NCBI RefSeq assembly: GCF_023715565.1
Contig: NZ_JAMBOJ010000048.1
Span: 1-35,455 of the forward strand
DNA from: Cytobacillus firmus
GTDB lineage: Bacteria; Bacillota; Bacilli; Bacillales; Cytobacillaceae
DNA: 35,455 nt
Reading direction: 5' to 3'
Position numbers and translations under genes: made by a program. The notes beneath the pieces are model-generated. The model had not been told where the DNA came from. It worked only from the letters and a program-made list of their open reading frames with translations, and ran no database searches. Positions 1 to 8,595 of this stretch are shown piece by piece; position 1 is the first letter of the stretch, and every line of letters begins with the position of its first letter.

Positions 1-47
1 TAACTTAATTGTATCAGAAGTGGTCCTTATTTTTCTCAAAAACAATC

Positions 48-92
48 AAAGCCGGTGACATTTTACTCGTCGTAAAATGTCACCGGCTTTTT
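48..92 (-). terminator. Intrinsic terminator, probably bidirectional
   Basis: A perfect 19-bp inverted repeat (arms 48-66 and 72-90, 5-nt loop) lies about 40 bases past the stop of the yulF-like gene. It is flanked by T-rich sequence on the plus strand and a shorter T-run on the minus strand, so it should end the yulF-like transcript and could also stop transcription coming from the other side. Confidence 0.85.
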
Positions 93-129
93 CATTTCAG
101 AGGTGGGTTTTGTCCCAGCCTCTTTCCGT

Positions 130-1116
130 TTATTTCTGATCAGCTGGATAAATCACACCGATTTGTCTGCGTGCTTCATCCAAAATCTCCATCGTTGACA
201 TGGAGTTTGCAAACGAGTTCACTTCCGATTCGGTTTTCCCGGACTTAATCAGGTTTATGAATTCTACTGCTTCATAATACATCGTATCACTTAATTGTTC
301 CTGAGTGAGGTCCTCCCTTTCCCCGTTCCGATAATACAATTCAACTTTTTCGGGATTGCTTATTCTATCAATAATAATATTTCCCTCTTCCCCTTGAATT
401 TCGGAAGGGAGACTGGAATCAGTTATTTTACTGAACATGATCACTGCATCCATATCAGGGTATTTAAGAACTATGCTTCCTTCCCCATCGACCCCGGAGT
501 CCAGTTTATAGCCTGAAGCTTTAATGTCCTCCGGTTTGCCGAATAAAGCCACTAGCGGATAAATGCAGTAAATTCCGATGTCCATTAATGAACCATTCGA
601 AAATTCGGGTTTGAATGCATTCAGCACTGTTCCCTGCCTGTAGGCATCATACCTTGAAGAGTACTGGCAATAGTTTGCAAAATACCTGCGAACCTGTCCG
701 ATTTTAGATAGGTTTTCTTTTACCGCCAAGAAATTAGGCATTACGGTAGACTTAAGTGCTTCCATGAGCAGAACGTTGTTTTCTTTTGCAGCGTTGATCA
801 TCCTCTGCAATTCCTTTGTATTTGAAGCGATTGGCTTTTCACATAGAACATGAACATGGTTATTCATAAAAATAATCGCCTGCTCTGCATGCAGAGCATT
901 CGGACTTGCAATATAAACAGCGTCAATATCACCGCTTGCAGCCATCGTCTGTAAATCAGTAAACGTCTTCTCCACACCATATTTTCCTGCAAATTCTTTA
1001 GCTTTTTCCTCAGTGCGGGAATAAACAGCTGCCAAATGGAAATCTTCAGCCTGAAGTGCTGCCTTTAAAAATCTTTCTGTAATCCAGTTAGTGCCTACTA
1101 TACCGAAACGAACCAA
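130..1116 (-). CDS. Gfo/Idh/MocA family NAD(P)-dependent oxidoreductase (YulF-like)
   Basis: This 328-residue protein has the two-domain layout of the Gfo/Idh/MocA family. The N-terminal Rossmann fold carries a GIVGTNWI-type dinucleotide loop at residues 5-12, and the EKP motif (ALHAEQAI...VLCEKPIAS) near residue 95 contains the Lys that normally takes part in catalysis. The C-terminal half matches the family's beta-sheet substrate domain. Members oxidise or reduce sugars, inositols and related polyols in the cytoplasm; the substrate here is unknown. The opening resembles Bacillus YulF. Translation appears to start at TTG (1114-1116), about 8 bases after GGAGG; the nearby ATG is out of frame. 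It is followed by a strong terminator and seems to be a single-gene unit. Confidence 0.88.
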   Translation of the reverse strand: MVRFGIVGTNWITERFLKAALQAEDFHLAAVYSRTEEKAKEFAGKYGVEKTFTDLQTMAASGDIDAVYIASPNALHAEQAIIFMNNHVHVLCEKPIASNTKELQRMINAAKENNVLLMEALKSTVMPNFLAVKENLSKIGQVRRYFANYCQYSSRYDAYRQGTVLNAFKPEFSNGSLMDIGIYCIYPLVALFGKPEDIKASGYKLDSGVDGEGSIVLKYPDMDAVIMFSKITDSSLPSEIQGEEGNIIIDRISNPEKVELYYRNGEREDLTQEQLSDTMYYEAVEFINLIKSGKTESEVNSFANSMSTMEILDEARRQIGVIYPADQK

Positions 1117-1180
1117 ATTTCATTCCTCCATTTTGTATGTATAAGGTATCTTCATATAATGAAGGACAATTGGGCAAAAA

Positions 1181-2023
1181 TCAATCATTTGCCATTATGA
1201 AAGGCTCTTCCAGCCTGGATGAAGATTTTATCCGTACCCACGGACGGCCGTTTTCCCAATCTACCGAGATTGGTACACGAAATGTTTCCTCAAGCAGCGG
1301 ATCGGTCAATGTATTACATTTACTTCCTTGGGCGATGACGTTCCCATTCTTCAACAGCATGGTGTGCGTGATGGAAGGGACAATCTCCTCGATATGATGG
1401 GTAACGTATAGAATCGTAGGACCATCTGGCTGTGCAGCCATTTTTTCAATTGAGCCCAGCAGTTCTTCCTTTGAATAGATATCCAGTCCATTACATGGTT
1501 CATCGAGAATCAAAAGCTTTGGTGAAGCCATTAAGGCTCTTGCAATCATCGCTTTTCGTTTCTCCCCCTGTGAGAGGGATGAGAGAGTTTGATCCTGAAC
1601 ATGGCTAATATTGAACTGCTTCATTAAGTCCTTAGCCTGATCCAGATCCTGCTGCGTTATTTCCTGATAGAGGCCAATTGACGCAAATTTTCCGCTCAGT
1701 ACAATTTCCAGGGCAGAATCGGATGGACGAAATTGAAACTTGTCGTCAAGCGAGGTGCTTACCCAGCCGATGGATTTTCGAAGCTCCGGGATATTTGTTT
1801 TCCCATAAAGATTTCCTAAAACGGACACCTGGCCGCCATTAGGCCATAGGTAGCCGGTTATCATTTGCAGGATGGTTGTTTTTCCTGATCCATTTAATCC
1901 TAAAAGCGCCCAATGTTCTCCTTCCTTTACTTTCCATGAAACATTGTCGAGGATCTGCTTCCCGTTTCTTTTCCAGCTGATCTTATCAAGTGATATGATA
2001 TTTGTTGATTTCTCATGACTCAT
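1181..2023 (-). CDS. ylmA: ABC transporter ATP-binding protein (YlmA-like)
   Basis: This 280-residue cytoplasmic ABC ATPase has Walker A (GLNGSGKTT, about residue 43), a signature motif in the form LSQGEKRK (about 152) and Walker B with the catalytic Glu (LLILDEP, about 173), followed by an H-loop His (VTHHIEE). Length and the order of motifs fit the Bacillus YlmA family, which resembles one half of ModF. No permease gene is adjacent, so it may act as an orphan ABC ATPase with an unknown partner. The start is supported by AGAAGGAGGG a few bases upstream of the ATG. The biological role is not established from this sequence. Confidence 0.88.
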   Translation of the reverse strand: MSHEKSTNIISLDKISWKRNGKQILDNVSWKVKEGEHWALLGLNGSGKTTILQMITGYLWPNGGQVSVLGNLYGKTNIPELRKSIGWVSTSLDDKFQFRPSDSALEIVLSGKFASIGLYQEITQQDLDQAKDLMKQFNISHVQDQTLSSLSQGEKRKAMIARALMASPKLLILDEPCNGLDIYSKEELLGSIEKMAAQPDGPTILYVTHHIEEIVPSITHTMLLKNGNVIAQGSKCNTLTDPLLEETFRVPISVDWENGRPWVRIKSSSRLEEPFIMAND

Positions 2024-2152
2024 TTTTGTACCCTCCTTCTATCCTTGAATTAAAATAGAGCTAGAGACAATATAGACTTCCCCGGCAGCTGCCGGAAATC
2101 CTTTGTCTTTAGCTCAATCTTTTTCCTGACTCTAGGTTTTAGGGGGCTGTTC

Positions 2153-2668
2153 TTAGAGAATTCCGGCACGGCGGAACTTTACAGCATTCTTTCGGTAAAA
2201 TTCGGCTCCTGCAAGAATTCGTTCCTGAAGCTCTTCCTTTACCGGCTTTAATGTTCGTGCAGGAACGCCGGCTGCAAGCATGTTAGTCTCAATTACTTTA
2301 TTCTCGCCGACGACTGCTCCTGCTGCAATCACGGCACCTGCCTTTATATGGGCACCATTCAGAATGATAGCCCCCATTCCGATCAGGGCCCCGTCTTCAA
2401 TGGTACACCCGTGGATCACACATTTATGGCCAATGGTGACATTCTGACCAATGGTAACCGGGTAGCCTTCATCTACATGAATCATCGTTCCTTCCTGTAC
2501 ATTGCTGCCTTTTCCGATTCTGATTGAATCATTGTCACCGCGCAGCACAGAATTAAACCAAATCGATACATCCTCCTCCAGCTTTACATTGCCGATGACA
2601 TAAGTATTTGGTGCTAAATAGACAGATTCATGCACGTCCGGCTTCATTCCTTCAAAATTGTATATCAT
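2153..2668 (-). CDS. Gamma-carbonic-anhydrase-like hexapeptide-repeat protein (YtoA/YrdA family)
   Basis: This 171-residue protein consists mostly of left-handed beta-helix hexapeptide repeats (for example VSIWFNSVLRGD, IGHKCVIHGC, IGMGAIILNGA). The His residues expected to bind metal at the trimer interface are present (MIHVDEGY, IGHKCVIHG). Many members of this family have weak or undetected carbonic anhydrase activity, so the reaction is uncertain. The gene starts 12 bases after tctA ends on the same strand and may be the last gene of the tct operon. In that position a CO2/bicarbonate role would fit a decarboxylating pathway, but this is inference. The ATG is preceded by AAAGGGGGAGGAA. Confidence 0.85.
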   Translation of the reverse strand: MIYNFEGMKPDVHESVYLAPNTYVIGNVKLEEDVSIWFNSVLRGDNDSIRIGKGSNVQEGTMIHVDEGYPVTIGQNVTIGHKCVIHGCTIEDGALIGMGAIILNGAHIKAGAVIAAGAVVGENKVIETNMLAAGVPARTLKPVKEELQERILAGAEFYRKNAVKFRRAGIL

Positions 2669-2680
2669 TTCCTCCCCCTT

Positions 2681-4201
2681 TTAGGAAGCCACGGTCTGAT
2701 CCGTGCCGCCTCCCTGATTTCTGCGGTTTCTAATCCACTTATTAACGAAAGGATACAAAATACTGATGACTGAAAGGATAATGAAGGCTAAAGAAATTGG
2801 TCTTGTGAAGAAAATGGAAATATCATTGTTTGACATCTGCATGGCCCTTCTGAACTGATCTTCTGCAATCGGACCTAGCACAACGCCAAGTACAATCGGT
2901 GCCAGCGGGAATTTGGCATTTTCCAGATAATAGCCGATGATTCCGAATACAAGCATCATAGCCACATCAAATATGGAGTTGCGGACAGCGAATGTACCCA
3001 CAATACAAAAGAGAATAATGAGTGGTCCAATGATAGTGTATGGTACCAGCAAAATCTTAGAGAAGATTGAAATAAACGGTTTGGCAATAAGGAGTATCAT
3101 TAAATTGGCAACCAGAAGTCCCATCAAAATGGTATAGATTAAAGAACCCTGGGTGGAAAACATTAATGGCCCCGGCTGGATCCCATGCAGGATAAAGGCA
3201 CCGAGCAAAATCGCGGTGGTTGCGCTTCCCGGGATTCCCAAGGATAGCAGCGGAACCATGGCACCCATCGCCGCTGCGTTATTGGCAGATTCCGGCGCAG
3301 CAACGCCTTCTGGAATACCTGTGCCGAATTCTTTTGATTTTTTGGACCAGCGGGCTGCTTCACTATAGCTGAGCATCGCCGCAGTCGTTGCCCCAATTCC
3401 TGGAAGAATGCCGATAAAAACACCCAGCAGAGATGACCGGCCAATAACGCCGGAAATTCGCTTCATGACATTCCAGTCAGGCAGTTCAGATCTGACCTTT
3501 TGCTTCGTATTTACCTTGTGGACTTGCTGGACACGGCGCAGCACCTCTGAAATGGCGAATAAACCGATTAGAACAGGAATAAAGTCGATGCCTGACATCA
3601 GCTGTCCAGAACCAAACGTAAACCTTGGGACACCAGTCATTGTATCGATCCCAATGGTGGCAATAAATAAACCAAAGGAAACACCGATGAAACCCTTAAC
3701 CAGATTCCCTGCACTCAATGAAGCTACAACCGTGAGTCCCATTAGCGCCAAAGCAAAGTATTCCGGCGAGGAAAATCTAAGAGCAAAAGAAGCAAGGAGA
3801 GGGGTTAAAAAGATTAATACAAGTGTACCGAACACACCTCCTGTGGCTGAACTGAAAATCGATACGCCGAGGGCTTTTCCCCCTTCCCCTTTTTTGGCCA
3901 TCGGGTAACCATCGAAAACAGTTGCAACTGCTTCAGGGGTTCCCGGAGTTCTAAATAAAATGGCACTGATGGACCCTGAAAATACTGATGTTGCATAAAT
4001 GGAGGTCAAAAGTAAAAATGCTGCGGCAGGATCCATGGCATAACTGACCGGGAGTAAAATGATAACCAGCATAGTTCCGCTTATACCGGGGATTCCTCCT
4101 CCAATGAAACCAAGCAGGACGCCGACCATTAGAATGAAAAAATGAAACGGCTGAAAAAGATTGCCAAAACCGCCTATAAGTCCTTCAATCATTCCGTTCA
4201 C
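2681..4201 (-). CDS. tctA: Tripartite tricarboxylate transporter, large permease TctA
   Basis: This 506-residue, strongly hydrophobic protein has roughly 12 predicted membrane segments and the TctA conserved stretches: GGIPGISGTM near residue 36, FRTPGTPEAVATVFDGYPMAKKG around 83-105, and LLPGIGATTAAMLSYS around 265. It is the main membrane subunit of a secondary, binding-protein-dependent carboxylate importer working with TctB and TctC. The family imports citrate, tricarballylate, tartrate, aromatic acids and other carboxylates, so the ligand cannot be named from TctA. It lies 20 bases downstream of tctB. TctC is coded upstream in the same direction, separated by the CoA-transferase and crotonase genes, so uptake and metabolism are probably co-transcribed. 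Confidence 0.95.
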   Translation of the reverse strand: MNGMIEGLIGGFGNLFQPFHFFILMVGVLLGFIGGGIPGISGTMLVIILLPVSYAMDPAAAFLLLTSIYATSVFSGSISAILFRTPGTPEAVATVFDGYPMAKKGEGGKALGVSIFSSATGGVFGTLVLIFLTPLLASFALRFSSPEYFALALMGLTVVASLSAGNLVKGFIGVSFGLFIATIGIDTMTGVPRFTFGSGQLMSGIDFIPVLIGLFAISEVLRRVQQVHKVNTKQKVRSELPDWNVMKRISGVIGRSSLLGVFIGILPGIGATTAAMLSYSEAARWSKKSKEFGTGIPEGVAAPESANNAAAMGAMVPLLSLGIPGSATTAILLGAFILHGIQPGPLMFSTQGSLIYTILMGLLVANLMILLIAKPFISIFSKILLVPYTIIGPLIILFCIVGTFAVRNSIFDVAMMLVFGIIGYYLENAKFPLAPIVLGVVLGPIAEDQFRRAMQMSNNDISIFFTRPISLAFIILSVISILYPFVNKWIRNRRNQGGGTDQTVAS

Positions 4202-4221
4202 CTCTTTTTTTGGATTGGCTA

Positions 4222-4725
4222 TTAATAAAACAGCAAGCTAAATGCATAGAATATTCCCGTTCCACGCGGAAATGGCAGATTTAATAAGATGGGAAAAAGG
4301 ACAATGGAGCCGGCCGTTGCCAGAATACCGGTTAGAAGTGCCCGAATATAGCTTCTCATCCCAAACAAAAGAGCCATGGTAAAAATGCCGAGAACTGTCG
4401 CAATAATAAAACCTACATATCCAAGAATAAAGGTATAAACAGCAAGTACTGCAAACAGGAAGAAAAACTTTTTGGGAAACACCAGCTTTTCATCATCATC
4501 TTCAGGTACATCATCTTTACTTTCCTGTATATTCTGAATATTTTTCGTCTTAAATGCCCGGACCAGCAGGACAACTGATAAAATAAGCATCAGAATCATT
4601 AAGCCTGCAGGCCAGGTTCCTGCTGAAATGATATTTCCTGTCCTATTCTCCACCTGCAGAGACATGACCAGAAAGAAAGACGAAAAAACGACCATGATTA
4701 TGGAAAGATTCCGTTCCAGCTGCAT
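4222..4725 (-). CDS. tctB: Tripartite tricarboxylate transporter, small permease TctB
   Basis: This 167-residue membrane protein has four hydrophobic segments (about residues 7-24, 36-54, 88-120 and 125-155) and an acidic cytoplasmic linker (DDVPEDDDEK). Size and layout match TctB. TctB proteins are poorly conserved in sequence, so the call relies partly on its place directly before tctA. It follows the crotonase gene after a 53-base gap containing a small perfect hairpin. Confidence 0.9.
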   Translation of the reverse strand: MQLERNLSIIMVVFSSFFLVMSLQVENRTGNIISAGTWPAGLMILMLILSVVLLVRAFKTKNIQNIQESKDDVPEDDDEKLVFPKKFFFLFAVLAVYTFILGYVGFIIATVLGIFTMALLFGMRSYIRALLTGILATAGSIVLFPILLNLPFPRGTGIFYAFSLLFY

Positions 4726-4753
4726 CTCTTATCCCCCTTGAAATTTTTATAGA

Positions 4754-4770
4754 GGAGGCTATAAGCCTCC
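4754..4770 (-). other. Intercistronic hairpin before tctB
   Basis: GGAGGCT and AGCCTCC form a perfect 7-bp stem with a 3-base loop between the crotonase stop and the tctB start. No T-run follows on the minus strand, so it does not look like a terminator. It could stabilise or process the mRNA. Confidence 0.45.
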
Positions 4771-4778
4771 CGGATATC

Positions 4779-5600
4779 TTAAGAGTATTTAAAATCAGGT
4801 TTTCTCTTTTCCAAAAAGGAGTGAACTCCTTCTCTATAATCCTCTGAAATAAATGAGTCGATGACCATCTGGGCCGTCTCAGGGGAATCCTCCACTGCTC
4901 CGGCAAGCACTTCGTGAATAATTTTCTTGGAACCGCGTACTGACAGCTGGGCATTTTTGCAAATTAACTCCGCATATTTGAGAGTTTCCTCTTTTAAGGT
5001 TTCTGCAGGGTATATCCGATCAATAAGTCCGATTCTGAGTGCCTCATCCGCATCAAGGAGCCTTCCTGTGTAAAGAATATCTTTGGCTTTCGCCGGTCCG
5101 ACAAGATCTACAACATTTTTGGTTCCCGGTGTATTGTATACTAGGCCAAGCTTAGCTGGAGTAATGCCGAACTTGCCCTGTTCATCAGAGAATCGAAAAT
5201 CACAGGCAACGGCAATCTCACAGCCCCCGCCAACGCAGTATCCCTGAATCATGGCAAGCGTTGGCTTAGAAGCATCCATAATCGCTTTTTCCGCTATCAT
5301 GGTAGCTTTGTTATACTTTTCAGCCCCTTCTGCTGTATACCTTAGGGATTTGAATTCTCCGATATCTGCACCTGCCGAGAAGGCAGCTGAACCTGCTCCT
5401 TTAAAAATAATCACTTTTACATCAGGATTCCGATCACATTCATCCACAAGCTGCGGAATTTTCAACCAAATATCATAACTGAGAGCATTCCTTTTTTCCG
5501 GCCGGTTAAAGCAAATAAAGGCAACCTCTCCTTCAACCTCCAGATAAACCGGCTCAGTGCACATTTTTTCCCTGCTGTAAGCTCCTAGATTTTTTGACAT
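4779..5600 (-). CDS. Crotonase (enoyl-CoA hydratase/isomerase) family enzyme, atypical active site
   Basis: This 273-residue protein has the crotonase fold markers: the first oxyanion-hole segment FSAGADI (about 74-80) and the second, GYCVGGGCEIA (about 120-130). The first catalytic Glu of classical hydratases is present (Glu128). The second is not: the usual QPE motif is replaced by TPA (Ala149), followed by LGLVYNTPGT. Loss of this Glu is common in crotonase relatives that decarboxylate, isomerise or hydrolyse rather than hydrate, so simple hydratase activity should not be assumed. The gene lies 18 bases after the CoA-transferase gene, so its substrate is probably the thioester made by that enzyme. 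Confidence 0.88.
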   Translation of the reverse strand: MSKNLGAYSREKMCTEPVYLEVEGEVAFICFNRPEKRNALSYDIWLKIPQLVDECDRNPDVKVIIFKGAGSAAFSAGADIGEFKSLRYTAEGAEKYNKATMIAEKAIMDASKPTLAMIQGYCVGGGCEIAVACDFRFSDEQGKFGITPAKLGLVYNTPGTKNVVDLVGPAKAKDILYTGRLLDADEALRIGLIDRIYPAETLKEETLKYAELICKNAQLSVRGSKKIIHEVLAGAVEDSPETAQMVIDSFISEDYREGVHSFLEKRKPDFKYS

Positions 5601-5618
5601 ATCACGCCGACCTTTCTG

Positions 5619-6839
5619 CTATTTTTTATTCAGGATAGGGTCATTATCCATTGTTCTGACAGCTCCGGATTTGGTTAATTGCCTGATGGATTTTTCATCA
5701 TACCCGAGGCTGGTTAATACATCAACCGTGTCCTGTCCGAATAGAGGTGAAGGTGTTCTCACCTCACCGGGAGTTTCAGAAAATTTCGTGGGAATGCCAA
5801 TCATTTTCATTTTCCCGATCACTGGATGTTCAACTTCTTCTATCATTCCTCTAGCTTCATAATGCGGATCCTGAACTGCTTCTGCAAAATTATTGATAGG
5901 TCCTGCCGGCACCCCGGCTTTCTCACAGCAGTCTATCCAATATTCCGTATCCTGCTGCATCAGGACTTCTTCAATATCTTCTTCCAGTTCATTCACATGC
6001 CTGCTTCTCAATAGATTGGTTTTATAGCGTGGGTCGCTTATCCAGTCAGGCCTATCGGCAACATCTCTGCAAAACCTTTCCCACGTTCTCTGGTTAGCAC
6101 AGCCCAGCATCATATATCCTGATTTAGTTTTTACCGCCTGATAAGGAGCGGACACCCGGTGGCGCCAGCCGGTTGCTTCAGGTATGGTCCCTTCAGCAAA
6201 ATAAGCCCCCGCTTCCCACGTAAACCATGGAAGACCGATTTCTGCGAGGGCAATATCAACGTGCTGGCCTTTTCCCGTCTTCATCTTATGGATATAAGCA
6301 GCCAGAATGGAGTAGGCTGCAGTTATGCCTGCACCAATATCATAAACGGCAATGCCGGATTTCATAGGCCGCATTCCCTTTTCCCCGGTCATGCTCATGA
6401 GTCCCGTCATCCCCTGTGCCACAAGATCGAATCCGCCTTTATGTGAATAGGGCCCGGTTTGACCATAACCTGAGATGGAACAATAAACTAAACCAGGATT
6501 AACATCCTTTAAACTCTCATAATCAATGCCGAGTGATTTGGTTACACCCGGACGATAATTCTCCACCACAACATCTGCTTCCTTTGCGAGCTTGTAAAAT
6601 ACTTCTTTTCCTTCTTCGGTTTTCAGATTTAGTGCGATGCTTTTTTTATTTCGGTTAATTTGAAAAAAGCAAGTGGATTCGCCATTTACATATGGTCCCA
6701 TTTGACGGGAGTCGTCTCCGCCATTCGCCTTTTCCACTTTCATGACTTCTGCACCGAGATCAGCAAGGACCATTGTACAGTATGGACCTGCCATGATCTG
6801 CGATGCATCCAGCACTTTCATTCCTTGTAATGGTCCCAT
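5619..6839 (-). CDS. CaiB/BaiF family (family III) CoA-transferase
   Basis: This 406-residue protein matches the length and motifs of family III CoA-transferases: LDASQIMAGPYCTMVLADLGAEVMKVE-type N-terminus, NRNKKSIALNLK (about 63-72), VENYRPGV (about 92-99) and the segment AVYDIGAG containing the probable catalytic Asp167. These enzymes move CoA between carboxylic acids in the cytoplasm, usually from succinyl- or acetyl-CoA. Together with the adjacent TctCBA importer and crotonase it suggests activation of an imported carboxylate to its CoA ester. The acceptor acid is not identifiable from sequence. The start ATG has a GGGGTG-type binding site. The preceding 175 bases hold no gene. Confidence 0.92.
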   Translation of the reverse strand: MGPLQGMKVLDASQIMAGPYCTMVLADLGAEVMKVEKANGGDDSRQMGPYVNGESTCFFQINRNKKSIALNLKTEEGKEVFYKLAKEADVVVENYRPGVTKSLGIDYESLKDVNPGLVYCSISGYGQTGPYSHKGGFDLVAQGMTGLMSMTGEKGMRPMKSGIAVYDIGAGITAAYSILAAYIHKMKTGKGQHVDIALAEIGLPWFTWEAGAYFAEGTIPEATGWRHRVSAPYQAVKTKSGYMMLGCANQRTWERFCRDVADRPDWISDPRYKTNLLRSRHVNELEEDIEEVLMQQDTEYWIDCCEKAGVPAGPINNFAEAVQDPHYEARGMIEEVEHPVIGKMKMIGIPTKFSETPGEVRTPSPLFGQDTVDVLTSLGYDEKSIRQLTKSGAVRTMDNDPILNKK

Positions 6840-7015
6840 TCAGAACACCCCATTTAAATTAATGTCTCAGAAGTGACCGGCAGCTTTTCATTTCTATACA
6901 TTTCAAATTTAAGTCATGTTATAATAAAATCGATTTTTTATGATAGGAGAGCATTTCTATTTTGGCGAGTGAGATGCTCCCCTTTTTTAGTTGCGGATCT
7001 TATTCATACCACATT
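6840..7015. other. Non-coding spacer with an imperfect hairpin
   Basis: This AT-rich gap precedes the CoA-transferase gene. GGAGAGCAT (around 6946) can pair with ATGCTCC (around 6973), and a T-run follows only on the plus strand, where no gene needs terminating. No convincing promoter is seen for the CoA-transferase gene, which is probably transcribed from the tctC side. Confidence 0.35.
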
Positions 7016-7240
7016 TTAAACCATTTTCCAGATATTTTTCTGCAGATTGATAATCTCTTGCCGTGAAGTCTCCTTCAACTTTTTCAAGGATATTTGATGG
7101 CATAGTGCCGCCGTTCTGTAATCGCTTACAACATTGTTAAGGTTCATACATGATACTGGTTTCATATAGAGTCCTAAGATTTTTTTATAAGTCGGGCAGT
7201 TGGTAGCTTTCTCTGCGGCTGAGGTACATAAAGCACTCAT
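7016..7240 (-). CDS. Small unrecognised ORF between tctC and the CoA-transferase gene
   Basis: I do not recognise this 74-residue product. It starts at an ATG 19 bases past the tctC stop, after AAAAGG, so it could be translated from the tct mRNA. It has four Cys residues (5, 15, 31 and 47) and a Lys-rich C-terminal half, no membrane segment and no signal peptide. It might be a genuine small protein or a decayed remnant of a larger gene. Confidence 0.3.
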   Translation of the reverse strand: MSALCTSAAEKATNCPTYKKILGLYMKPVSCMNLNNVVSDYRTAALCHQISLKKLKETSRQEIINLQKNIWKMV

Positions 7241-7259
7241 TCTGCCTTTTGACAGGATG

Positions 7260-8252
7260 TTAATTCATTTCTTTTAATAGAGAACCATAGGTGTCTATCA
7301 GCTTTTCAAATTCTGCATTATAGTCTTCTGAGTTTAGCCAGCCTTCCCTAAGGTGCAAGTAATTGGCTTTTTCATATTCTTTATAGTCCGGACGATTTTT
7401 CGCTTCTTCAAGGGCTTTTTCAAGAGCAGAAATGATTTCCGGCGGTGTATCTGCGTGGACCATAAAACCCCTGCCTTGTCCGTCGGTTACATCTATCCCC
7501 ATTTCAGTTGAAATAGGCACGTCCTCAAATCCTTCCATTTTCTGTTCAGTGAATGCAATCAGCATTTTTATATCTCCGCTTTCCAGCTGTGCAATCGATG
7601 GGCCAGGTTCCTCTGCAATGACATCGATATGTCCGCCGAGCAGTGCTGCAGTCATCTCTCCGGACCCTTCAAATGATATATAATTAAATTTGGTGTCAGT
7701 AGCCTTTTCAAATTGCTTCACAACCAGCTCATCAAATCCGGCTGAACCTGTGCCGCCAATTGTGATTTTGCCTGGATTTTCCTTCGCCTTTGCAATCAAA
7801 TCATCAATGTCTTTGAACTTGCCATCACTTTTTACCTGAAGGGTCATGGTATCATTTTGAACCCTTCCAATAGAAGTTAATTTGCTTAAATCATTTTTCT
7901 CAATACCTGCTGCAATATTTACTGGATGGTTGGATGTTGCAGACCAGATGGTATAACCATCAGCAGGCTGCCTGGCCACATGGTCTGAGGAATTGATTCC
8001 CGAAGCTCCAGGCATATTCACCACATTTATGTTTACACCAAGAATATCTTTAAGCTCTTTGGCAATGGCTCTCGCAAAATTATCGCTGCCGCCGCCTGCA
8101 CCAAACCCTACAATAATTTCAATCTGCCGCTCAGGATAATTACTTGCGCTTTTTCCTGCCGAGCTTGCTTCTTGAGGTGAAGAATTACATGCCTGTAAAA
8201 AGAGTACCAATGCAATTACAATTGAAAAAAACGTAATCCTCTTTAATTTCAT
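7260..8252 (-). CDS. tctC: Tripartite tricarboxylate transporter substrate-binding lipoprotein TctC
   Basis: This is a Bug/TctC-type periplasmic-binding-fold lipoprotein of 330 residues when read from the Met of MKLKRITFF. That start gives a proper signal peptide with lipobox LQAC (Cys22), so it would be anchored on the outside of the membrane; the in-frame ATG at 8270 would add six unlikely residues. Family signatures follow: YPERQIEIIVGFGAGGGSDNFARAIA-type opening, INVVNMPGASG, and the TIGGTGSAGFDE segment. It captures a carboxylate for TctAB. It is the first gene downstream of a sigma-54 promoter, about 150 bases upstream, which fits inducible uptake. Confidence 0.92.
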   Translation of the reverse strand: MKLKRITFFSIVIALVLFLQACNSSPQEASSAGKSASNYPERQIEIIVGFGAGGGSDNFARAIAKELKDILGVNINVVNMPGASGINSSDHVARQPADGYTIWSATSNHPVNIAAGIEKNDLSKLTSIGRVQNDTMTLQVKSDGKFKDIDDLIAKAKENPGKITIGGTGSAGFDELVVKQFEKATDTKFNYISFEGSGEMTAALLGGHIDVIAEEPGPSIAQLESGDIKMLIAFTEQKMEGFEDVPISTEMGIDVTDGQGRGFMVHADTPPEIISALEKALEEAKNRPDYKEYEKANYLHLREGWLNSEDYNAEFEKLIDTYGSLLKEMN

Positions 8253-8410
8253 GTTAATTTCCCCCCCCATATTTAGAAAAATTTTAAATTTCTGTTAATT
8301 ATCCGCCTGTTTAGTTCCTAAAAAAACTTACAGTCTTCTTTACCTTTTCTTCAGTCAGATTCGGTTTCTATATCGTCACCTCCCTGAGTTGATCTTTGTC
8401 ATTTAATTCA

Positions 8411-8427
8411 TTGCAATTTTTGTGCCG
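8411..8427 (-). promoter_or_regulatory. Sigma-54 (-24/-12) promoter for the tctC operon
   Basis: On the minus strand the sequence reads CGGCACAAAAATTGCAA. It has the -24 GGCAC element and the -12 TTGCA element at the canonical spacing and differs from the YTGGCACN5TTGCA consensus at the T before GG. Transcription would start near 8400 and run into tctC. An EBP gene lies nearby and paired palindromes lie 120-180 bases upstream. Confidence 0.82.
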
Positions 8428-8545
8428 AAGGGGAAGAAAAAGTTCATAACAGAATAATTTTTTTCGAAACAAGCATTAAACGGGACATCCCGACTCTTGA
8501 AAAATATTCATTCGGTTATTTGGCAGTGATGCTTTGCTGTACTTT

Positions 8546-8594
8546 TGTTCAGATACGAAACAGCGGGAACATTCCTTTGTTTCACTATGGAACA
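8546..8594 (-). promoter_or_regulatory. Pair of 17-bp palindromic upstream activating sites
   Basis: TGTTCAGATACGAAACA (8546-8562) and TGTTTCACTATGGAACA (8578-8594) are two imperfect palindromes of the form TGTTYN-N5-NRAACA. Their centres are 32 bases apart, about three helical turns. They sit directly after the glcF stop and 120-180 bases upstream of the sigma-54 promoter, as expected for enhancer sites of a Fis-type activator. A related site is found before the aminotransferase promoter. Confidence 0.6.
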
Positions 8595-8595
8595 T

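Noticed and set aside
2082..2095. Perfect palindrome CCGGCAGCTGCCGG as a terminator of the gamma-carbonic-anhydrase-like gene
   Set aside because: It can form a hairpin, but no T-run follows on the minus strand. It could be any GC-rich palindrome.
3408..3908. 166-codon plus-strand frame inside tctA
   Set aside because: It is antisense to a strongly supported membrane protein gene and has no ribosome binding site or recognisable product.
6943..6985. Plus-strand terminator-like hairpin before the CoA-transferase gene
   Set aside because: There is no plus-strand gene upstream to terminate, and the stem has a bulge; kept only as a note on the spacer.
8481..8492. CGGGACATCCCG hairpin as the glcF terminator
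   Set aside because: The stem is only 4-5 bp with a tiny loop and an interrupted T-run, too weak to call.
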